DNA of 13,487 nt from DASQVO01 sp035640715. Its GTDB lineage: Bacteria; Actinomycetota; Actinomycetes; Streptosporangiales; Streptosporangiaceae. The DNA is taken from contig DASQVO010000405.1 in the NCBI GenBank assembly GCA_035640715.1, positions 1-13,487 on the forward strand. Reading direction: 5' to 3'. Shown here piece after piece: positions 6,438 to 11,895 of the stretch (positions within the stretch are counted from its first letter, which is position 1; each line of letters opens with the position of its first letter). The notes below the pieces were generated by a model. It saw nothing but the letters and a program-made list of their open reading frames with translations. It was not told the DNA's origin and did no database searches. The position numbers and the translations under genes are program-made.

Positions 6438-9004
6438 TGGCCGTGCGCAAAGCGGCGGGGATACTCGGCGGCGGCGGAAGCGATCTCCCGGAGAGTTTCT
6501 GGTACTCGGTGAAGCGCCGGCTGCTCGGGCCGCCGCTGGTGAACGAGCAGCTCAAGGAGGAGCGGCTGTCTAAGCCGCTCGCCCTGGGCGTGCTGTCTCC
6601 CGATGGCATCTCGTCGTCGGCCTACGGCAGTGAGGAAATCCTCATCGAGCTGCTCATCGGCGGCCTGGGGATCACCGCCTTCACGGTGCTGCTGCCGATC
6701 ACCGGAGTGGTCTTGCTGGTCCTGGCCCTGGTCGTCCTCTCCTACCGCGAGGTCGTCACGGTCTACACCCGGACGGGCGGCTCATACGTCGTTGCCCGGG
6801 ACAACTTCGGGCCGAAGGTGGCCCAGATCGCGGCGGTCGCGCTGCTCATCGACTACACGGTCACGGTCGCGGTCCAGACGGCGGCCGGAGCGGCGGCCAT
6901 CGTGTCCGCGTTCCCGGTGCTGAACACGGTTCCCGTCATCGGCCCGCGGATCCTGACGATCATCTCGGTGATCGCGATCCTGATCATGTGCTACGGCAAC
7001 CTGCGCGGCATCAGGGAGGCCGGGCGGGTCTTCGCCGCGCCGACCTACCTGTTCTCCGGCTCGGTGATCCTGATGATCATCATCGGGCTGATCCGGGAGG
7101 CGTTCGGTCACCTGCCGGTGGTAGACCTTGCGACGCTGCACGGAACGTACTACCAGGGCAGCCACCACGAATCGCTGCTCATCTCATTCGCGCTGGTCCT
7201 TACGCTGCTCCGCGCCTTCGCCAACGGCGGCTCGTCGCTGACTGGCATTGAGGCGGTGTCCAACGCGGTTAGCGCGCTGCGGCCACCGGAGGGGGTCAAC
7301 GCCCGGCGGGTGCTGGTGATCCAGGGCCTCATCCTCGCCTTCCTGGTCGCCGGGATCTCATGGCTGGCGCATGCGACGCACGCCACTCCCTATAGGAGTG
7401 GCACGCCGACGGTCATTTCCCAGGAGGCGAGCCTGATCTTCGGCGGCGGCCCGGGCCGGATCCTGTTCTACTTCGTCCAGGCAGCCACCGCGCTGATCCT
7501 GTTCACTGGCGGCAACACCAGCTTCAACGGCTTCCCCTTCCTGGCCAGCTTCGTGGCCCAGGACGCCTTCCTCCCGCGCTGGCTGACCAAACGGGGCCAC
7601 CGGCTGGTGTTCTCCAACGGCATCATCGTGCTGACCATCGTGTCGCTGGCCCTCATCCTCGCGGTCGGGGCGAACGTCAACGGCCTGGTGCCGTTCTACG
7701 CGATCGGCGTGTTCACCGGTTTCTCGATGGCCGGGTTCGGGATGTCGAAGTATCACCTGCGGCGCAGGGAGCGGGGCTGGCGCAGGCGGCTCGTCATCAA
7801 CTTCTCGGCCGGGGTGCTCACTGCCGTGGTCGTGTTGATCTTTGCAATCGCGAAGTTCACCGAGGGTGCGTGGCTGGTGGTGATCGTTGGCCCGATCCTC
7901 GTGTTCGCCCTCATCCGGCTGAACCGGGAGTACCGGGCCGAGGACCAGGTCCTGGAGAACATCGGGGACCGCCGGGCCGCAGGCATCGTCCCGCGCCAGC
8001 CGAACTACACCCGCCGTGTGGTGCTCGTGTTCGTGGATAGCTTCGACCTGGCGACACTCGCCGCGATCCGCTATGCGAGAAGCCTGCGGCCCACGTCGCT
8101 GCGCGCGGTGCACTTCGTCATCGACAGTGCCCGGGCGGACAGGCTCCGTGAGCGGTGGGTCCGCTTCGGCCAGGACGTGCCGCTCGACATGATCGACTGC
8201 GCCGACCGGAGGCTGCTGCGCGCTTCGAAGGAGCTTGTCAGCCGTGAGGCTGAGCATCCCGGCACCCAGGTCACGGTGGTCCTTCCCCGGCGCAGCTTCG
8301 CGCCGCTCATCGGCAGGCTGCTGCACGACAGGACGGCTGACAAGATCGCCGCGGTGGTGAGCCGGATCCCCAACGCGGCCGCCACCATCATCCCGTTCGA
8401 CGTGGAGAGCCGCGTGCGCGTGCTGGAGGAGCGCGATGTCACACGCGCGGCGCAAGTCGCTGGTGCCACGGCGGGAGTCCTTCCCCTCCGTGCTGCCACG
8501 GGAGTGACGAACGCGGCGGGGCGCTCGCAGCCCCCGGCTGCGCCTGGTTCCACCGCCGCGCAGCCGGACGCCGCCCGGCGCCGTGGCACGGCAGTCGGCG
8601 AAGGTAAGCCGCCGGGGCCTGACGCGCCGCCGGCCCGCCCGCCCGGCAGACCGCCGGGCGGGAGAGATCGCGCCGACGGTGCCGCAGCGCCATCCGGGCG
8701 GGCGCGCACCCACGACCAGCCGGTACCGCCGGCTGACATCACCCCCATCGGATCCGTAAGAGCGCCGGGGAGAGCCACCGTGCAAGGGCGAGTCCGCGCC
8801 ATCGAGGTCCGGCCGGTCGAGTTCAATGCGGTGCTGGCGTGCGAGATTGCTGATTCGAGCGGCGAGCTCACCGCCTTGTTCTACGGGCGCAAGCGGATAC
8901 CCGGCGTTGAGCGCGGCACGATGATGCGGCTCCATGGCCCGGTCGGCATGCGAGACGGCAGGCCGACGATGATCAACCCGGCATACGAGCTCGTGCCTGA
9001 CTGA
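6437..9004 (+). CDS. KimA-like APC-family K+ transporter fused to a C-terminal OB-fold domain
   Basis: The GTG at 6437 has GGAGG at 6422-6426, giving 855 residues. Residues 20 to about 495 are an APC-fold transporter of about 12 membrane segments. The opening SVKRRLLGPPLVNEQL...LGVLSPDGISSSAYGSEEIL is characteristic of KimA (YdaO) K+:H+ symporters and the mycobacterial Rv2690c group. D56 and Y63 have the same 7-residue spacing as KimA K+-site residues D36 and Y43. Residues about 500-675 are the cytoplasmic domain usual in KimA. Residues about 680-760 are a Pro/Arg/Ala/Gly-rich linker. Residues 764-853 are an OB-fold domain (PPADITPIGS... to ...INPAYELV) of the actinobacterial Rv2694c-like family, normally a separate protein. 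The fusion is in frame with no stop between. It probably imports K+; the OB domain would be cytoplasmic. Its ligand is unknown. Confidence 0.85.
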   Translation: MAVRKAAGILGGGGSDLPESFWYSVKRRLLGPPLVNEQLKEERLSKPLALGVLSPDGISSSAYGSEEILIELLIGGLGITAFTVLLPITGVVLLVLALVVLSYREVVTVYTRTGGSYVVARDNFGPKVAQIAAVALLIDYTVTVAVQTAAGAAAIVSAFPVLNTVPVIGPRILTIISVIAILIMCYGNLRGIREAGRVFAAPTYLFSGSVILMIIIGLIREAFGHLPVVDLATLHGTYYQGSHHESLLISFALVLTLLRAFANGGSSLTGIEAVSNAVSALRPPEGVNARRVLVIQGLILAFLVAGISWLAHATHATPYRSGTPTVISQEASLIFGGGPGRILFYFVQAATALILFTGGNTSFNGFPFLASFVAQDAFLPRWLTKRGHRLVFSNGIIVLTIVSLALILAVGANVNGLVPFYAIGVFTGFSMAGFGMSKYHLRRRERGWRRRLVINFSAGVLTAVVVLIFAIAKFTEGAWLVVIVGPILVFALIRLNREYRAEDQVLENIGDRRAAGIVPRQPNYTRRVVLVFVDSFDLATLAAIRYARSLRPTSLRAVHFVIDSARADRLRERWVRFGQDVPLDMIDCADRRLLRASKELVSREAEHPGTQVTVVLPRRSFAPLIGRLLHDRTADKIAAVVSRIPNAAATIIPFDVESRVRVLEERDVTRAAQVAGATAGVLPLRAATGVTNAAGRSQPPAAPGSTAAQPDAARRRGTAVGEGKPPGPDAPPARPPGRPPGGRDRADGAAAPSGRARTHDQPVPPADITPIGSVRAPGRATVQGRVRAIEVRPVEFNAVLACEIADSSGELTALFYGRKRIPGVERGTMMRLHGPVGMRDGRPTMINPAYELVPD

Positions 9005-9048
9005 TCCCTTGCCTGAGGGCTGCTGCTTCTCAGCCAGTCCGCTGCCGG

Positions 9049-9750
9049 TCAGGGTTGCCATGCTCTCGCGCCGGATTCCCCGCGTGACCATGAGGCGTAG
9101 GCGATGACATTGTCGTCATAGTGGTGGGTGGCGTAGTTGAACGGGCCGCCGCACGTGACGATCACCAGCCGGGGTCGCTGCCCGTTGAACAGCCCGGCCG
9201 GCACGTGTCCTTTTTCGTAGGTGCGCACGCCGTCGACCTTCCAGTGCTCCGTGCCGCTGGCCGTCTTAACGACGACAGCGGCACCGGGGCGGAGGGTCCG
9301 TACCTCGAACAGCGCGCCAGGCCCGGCACCCGCCATGTCGACGTGGCCGTCGATCACCAGCTCGGCGGTAGAGGGCATCCACCAGCCGACCTCGGCCGGG
9401 TTCGCGGGGACGCCGAGCGCCCCGGCGGCATTAACTGACTCGGGCGTGGCTGCCGCCGTGATGTGCAGGCTCGGAATTTCCACCGAGTCTGCCCCGACGG
9501 GCAGGACGGCGGGCATCGGCGGCACAGCCCGCACGGAAACCCGGCTGCGCATCTTCACGTTCCCCGTGCCGGCCGCCGGGATCGCCGTCTCCGGAGCCCC
9601 GGTGAGGACTGGTGGGGGCCCTGCCTCGGGTAGCCGGGAACGGTGTGACTGGATGCCCCAGGCGGCGACGGCGAGCAGCACGGCGCCGATGAGCACCGGC
9701 AGGGCCCACCAGCGGCGATACCGCCGCTGGTGGGCATTGCCCTGTCCCAT
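9049..9750 (-). CDS. Class F-like sortase
   Basis: The ATG at 9750 lies 4 bases after the stop of the DUF4142 gene, so it is translationally coupled. The upstream alternative at 9846 lies inside that gene. The product has 233 residues. Residues 1-13 are basic, 15-32 form one membrane anchor (LPVLIGAVLLAVAAWGI), then comes a Pro/Ala-rich stalk. The sortase barrel spans about 85-222, with His136 in LVIDGHVDM and Cys200 in LVIVTCGGPFN. Sortases are extracytoplasmic cysteine transpeptidases that cut a C-terminal sorting motif and attach proteins to the envelope. The position about 12 residues after Cys, where many sortases carry the catalytic Arg, is Asp here (HHYDDNVIAYAS). This may be a family feature or a change in activity. 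The sorted substrate is not evident. Confidence 0.85.
   Translation of the reverse strand: MGQGNAHQRRYRRWWALPVLIGAVLLAVAAWGIQSHRSRLPEAGPPPVLTGAPETAIPAAGTGNVKMRSRVSVRAVPPMPAVLPVGADSVEIPSLHITAAATPESVNAAGALGVPANPAEVGWWMPSTAELVIDGHVDMAGAGPGALFEVRTLRPGAAVVVKTASGTEHWKVDGVRTYEKGHVPAGLFNGQRPRLVIVTCGGPFNYATHHYDDNVIAYASWSRGESGARAWQP
9704..9735. repeat. Perfect 14-bp inverted repeat just inside the sortase gene
   Basis: GCCCACCAGCGGCG (9704-9717), ATAC, CGCCGCTGGTGGGC (9722-9735). On the sortase mRNA the hairpin begins 15 bases after the A of the start codon and encodes part of A-H-Q-R-R-Y-R-R-W-W-A-L. A 14-bp GC-rich stem with a 4-base loop this close to the start should hinder translation initiation or transcription, lowering sortase relative to the upstream DUF4142 protein. 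It has no U-run. Confidence 0.8.
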
Positions 9751-9754
9751 TCCG

Positions 9755-10474
9755 CTACCGGGCAGTGAGCCGGCGCCGCATGCCGAAGGCCCCCGTGCCG
9801 ACCAGCAGCAGCGCGCCTGCCGCCCCGATGGCCAGCCAGGGCGCATCGTCAGCCGGGCGGGTGGCGGCCATCCCCCCGGTTCCCGCGCTGACGCTGGGTG
9901 CGCCGGGCTGGGACCCGGTCAGTGCGGCGTAGTCGGCCTGGACCAGCATCAGGTGATGTTCCGCCGTCGGCAGGTACGTCGAGGCGTAGTTCTTGACCGT
10001 GGTGCTGGACCCATTGGCGATCTCGGTCCTCGTCTGGCTGATGCTGAGCTCGTGACCCGGGATCAGAAGGGAGTCGTACGTCACGTCGACCTGGCTGGAA
10101 GGAACCGTCATCAGCCTGGTGGCCTGCGCCTGCTGTGCGGCGGTGGGCGTGGTAGGCAGTGTGATGCCCGCCTCCGACGCTACCGTCCTCAGCTGGGCCA
10201 GCGCTTTTTCGTGGTCGCTCATGATGTGGTGCGCCAGGGCCCTGGTGGATGGATGGATCGCCCGCTGCTCCATGATCTTGCCTAGGGCGATCTCGGCCAG
10301 GTCGGTCTGGGCGTTGCTCCGGGCCCAGGTGATGTCCTGAGCCGAGACGGTCTGAGCCGAGACGGGCCCGCCCGCATACGCGGCGGGGACCGCGGTCAGC
10401 AGGCCTGCCCCCAGAACCAGGCCAGCCACCGAGACCGCTGATACTGCGATGCCCGCTCGCGTCAATGAAATCAT
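9755..10474 (-). CDS. DUF4142 (ferritin-like fold) exported protein with C-terminal membrane anchor
   Basis: The ATG at 10474 has AAGGAG (10486-10481) six bases upstream. The product has 239 residues. A signal peptide spans residues 1-34, ending P-A-A-Y-A before GGPVSA. The DUF4142 domain (about 48-185) has the typical helices, the SDHEKALAQLRTVASEAG block at 86-103 and the late LPTAEHHLMLVQADY block at 168-182. A Gly/Ala/Ser/Pro-rich spacer leads to a hydrophobic segment (about 213-232) and the tail RRRLTAR. The signal peptide, domain, spacer, membrane segment and basic tail resemble a sortase substrate, and a sortase follows 4 bases downstream. No LPxTG-like motif is visible before the membrane segment, so it may be simply membrane anchored. 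DUF4142 function is not established. Confidence 0.82.
   Translation of the reverse strand: MISLTRAGIAVSAVSVAGLVLGAGLLTAVPAAYAGGPVSAQTVSAQDITWARSNAQTDLAEIALGKIMEQRAIHPSTRALAHHIMSDHEKALAQLRTVASEAGITLPTTPTAAQQAQATRLMTVPSSQVDVTYDSLLIPGHELSISQTRTEIANGSSTTVKNYASTYLPTAEHHLMLVQADYAALTGSQPGAPSVSAGTGGMAATRPADDAPWLAIGAAGALLLVGTGAFGMRRRLTAR
10337..10366. repeat. 15-bp tandem duplication in the DUF4142 gene
   Basis: CTGAGCCGAGACGGT (10337-10351) is repeated at 10352-10366 with one change in the last base. It duplicates V-S-A-Q-T at the start of the mature protein (VSAQTVSAQD), just after the predicted signal cleavage site. It looks like replication slippage in a flexible region. Confidence 0.8.
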
Positions 10475-10519
10475 GCCGTACTCCTTCCCCCGAATTGGTC
10501 AATTGCTCCCGGGCTGCTC

Positions 10520-10541
10520 ACACGGGCAGGAAGGCCCGTGT
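10520..10541. repeat. Hairpin ACACGGGC-AGGAAG-GCCCGTGT upstream of the DUF4142 gene
   Basis: Perfect 8-bp arms (10520-10527 and 10534-10541) with a 6-base loop lie 46-67 bases upstream of the DUF4142 ATG. It may be an operator or a 5'-UTR hairpin. There is no T-run on either side to make it a terminator. Confidence 0.5.
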
Positions 10542-10553
10542 TCGCTAGCCGGT

Positions 10554-10886
10554 TTGAATAACGCTCACCGGTTCCGGCTTCCGGCCGGGGCCACACTGCA
10601 GTGGCTGGCTGGTGTGCCGGAACATGAGCAGTTCCCCGCACTGCGGTGCTGGACCCGCAGCGACACGTCCGTCTCGTGCGGTGCCGCAGGCGCTGCCTCA
10701 CAGGCGCGCGCTGCTGGCCCTCCGCCGCCCATCCACCCGACGATCATGCCTCTCGCTGCCCAGCTACCTCACGATCATGCCTCGCCGCCGGCAGAATTCC
10801 CCTACCGCTCACCGATGCCGTCGCGGTCGCCGGCTCGCCACCGTGAACGGCAACTTCTCCGCCGGGGCAATGTGAGCGTTATTCAA
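10554..10886. repeat. 333-bp segment bounded by a perfect 15-bp inverted repeat
   Basis: TTGAATAACGCTCAC at 10554-10568 is the exact reverse complement of GTGAGCGTTATTCAA at 10872-10886. A 15/15 match with an AT-rich core in GC-rich DNA is unlikely by chance. The 303 bases between have no gene. No target-site duplication flanks the ends (CTAGCCGGT on the left, CTTTTGAAT on the right), so a miniature transposon is less likely than a pair of binding sites for one regulator. Confidence 0.75.
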
Positions 10887-10897
10887 CTTTTGAATAA
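10879..10897. promoter_or_regulatory. AT-rich palindrome TTATTCAA-CTT-TTGAATAA
   Basis: Perfect 8-bp arms (10879-10886 and 10890-10897) surround a 3-base centre. The left arm is also part of the right copy of the 15-bp inverted repeat, so the half-site TTGAATAA occurs three times in this intergenic region. The furA promoter also contains TTGAAT. It is probably a transcription-factor operator; the protein is unknown. Confidence 0.5.
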
Positions 10898-11009
10898 GAC
10901 ATCATGAATTGCACGTGATTCCGGCCTTAACGCCGAGTGTGTGCGGGTTCAGCGGAAATGCCCTATTGATACGGCGCTGGGCGAGGTAATGAAAGAAGAA
11001 GCCGGCCGG

Positions 11010-11390
11010 CTATTGCTCCGCGCCTGAGGCGACCAGTTCATAGGCGGGATTGATCATGACGGGATGGCCGTCACGGAAGCCCACAGGCCCGCGAAGGCGG
11101 ACGAGGGAACCGCAGATGAGACCCGTGATGTGGGACCGGCCATAGAACAATGCCGACAGGTCACCGGTCGAATCAGCGATCTCGCATGCCAGCACGGAGT
11201 TCCGCTCCACCGGCCGGATCTCGAGGGCACGGACGCGACCCTCCACGGTGAACTTTCCCGGCCCGCTGAGAGATCCGATCGGGCTGACATCGGCGGGGGG
11301 CGCGGGTCGCCCATAATCGCCCGTGCCTTCCGAGGGCGCCGCGCCTTCGGCGCGATCCCGCCCCTTCACCAGGTCACGCAGCTTACGCAC
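11010..11390 (-). CDS. Stand-alone OB-fold protein, paralogue of the transporter-fused domain
   Basis: The GTG at 11390 with AGGAG (11404-11400) nine bases upstream gives 126 residues, close to the ~120 residues I recall for the mycobacterial homologue Rv2694c. Longer starts at 11399, 11447, 11543 or 11651 are possible, but their extra codons lack the G/C third-position bias of the core. The N-terminus is V(M)RKLRDLVKGRDRAEG. From PPADVSPIGS to MINPAYELV it is an OB-fold of the nucleic-acid-binding type. It aligns without gaps to residues 764-853 of the KimA-like protein, with about 62 of 90 residues identical by hand count. Relatives sit near TrkA and APC-permease genes in actinobacteria, but their biochemical role is unproven. 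Nucleic-acid or nucleotide binding is only suggested by the fold. Confidence 0.82.
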   Translation of the reverse strand: MRKLRDLVKGRDRAEGAAPSEGTGDYGRPAPPADVSPIGSLSGPGKFTVEGRVRALEIRPVERNSVLACEIADSTGDLSALFYGRSHITGLICGSLVRLRGPVGFRDGHPVMINPAYELVASGAEQ

Positions 11391-11895
11391 TGATCTCATC
11401 TCCTGATCCGAGGGAGTTTCCTGGCCCGCCGTTGCGGCACGGACCATGGTCGCGGCCGGTTGCCCGGGAGCGCCGCCTTCCGTATGGCCACGGATCTGCG
11501 CCTTTCCGTTTGCTCCGTCTGCACATTCTGACGTGGACTTCATACCACCCGCCCGGATATGGGGAAAACGGGTATGGCGGGACAGCGGTGCGCAACCGCC
11601 GCACGGAGGGCTACCCCACGCTGCGCCGTGGTATACCTCGGAACCCGGCATGGCCCGGACGCGAGCGGATTCTCCCGAAGAGCATTGATCACCACACGTT
11701 TACCTGGGTATGGCACTTTGAGCACGTGAGCTACCTGCCCTCGGGGGCTGGCGCTGCGCGGACGGCCGGGCTGATGCTATTCAGCGGCTGGCCGGGCAGT
11801 AGTTGCTCAGGCGATTGGCTGACCAACTGCCATGTATGCCGCTGGCTGGCCGGATGCCGCTCAGCCGGCCGACACATTGGAAGAGTGAACCCACT
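11391..11895. other. 505-base divergent intergenic region
   Basis: This separates the OB-fold gene (minus) from the PRC/MgtE_N/CBS gene (plus). For the plus gene TTGATC (11685-11690) and TATGGC (11709-11714), spaced 18 bases, form a weak promoter candidate about 180 bases upstream. GGTATACC (11627-11634) is a perfect 8-bp palindrome. CATACC at 11541 and GGTATG at 11571 form a wider inverted pair. No supported gene was found, and some of it may be the N-terminus of a longer OB-fold protein. Confidence 0.45.
11545..11569 (-). promoter_or_regulatory. Possible SigB-type stress promoter for the OB-fold gene
   Basis: On the minus strand GTTT (11569-11566) and GGGTGG (11550-11545) are separated by 15 bases. 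This is close to the actinobacterial SigB-group pattern GTTT-N14-16-GGGTAT, and it would transcribe toward the OB-fold gene with a leader of about 150 bases. Such short motifs occur by chance, so support is weak. Confidence 0.25.

Larger units (their letters stand above)
10475..11009. other. 535-base noncoding region rich in repeats
   Basis: It lies between the DUF4142 gene (start 10474, minus) and the stop of the OB-fold gene (11010, minus). None of its short open frames has a start with a ribosome-binding site plus a recognisable domain. It contains an AATTG-GT-CAATT palindrome (10493-10504), a hairpin (10520-10541), a 15-bp inverted repeat pair (10554-10568 and 10872-10886), a GGAAC-n7-GTTCC repeat (10619-10635), a direct repeat CGATCATGCCTC (10741-10752 and 10772-10783), and an AT-rich palindrome (10879-10897). 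The promoter of the DUF4142-sortase operon must lie here, but no -35/-10 pair is convincing. Confidence 0.6.

Noticed and set aside
9005..9048. Bidirectional terminator between the transporter and the sortase
   Set aside because: Only short, imperfect pairings (for example GGCTG/CAGCC) were seen, with no U-run on either strand.
7358..9091. 577-codon minus-strand frame opposite the KimA-like gene
   Set aside because: It is a shadow frame with no recognisable domain. It covers the conserved transporter and OB-fold coding sequence.
10741..10783. Two copies of CGATCATGCCTC as the start of a CRISPR-like array
   Set aside because: There are only two 12-bp copies 31 bases apart, with no further repeats and no cas genes.
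10449..10907. 152-codon plus-strand frame across the intergenic region
   Set aside because: It has no ribosome-binding site, no domain, and Pro/Ser/Arg-rich composition typical of noncoding GC-rich DNA. It would also start inside the DUF4142 gene.
11652..11895. Mg2+ riboswitch before the PRC/MgtE_N/CBS gene
   Set aside because: No M-box-like conserved segments or large paired structure were visible.
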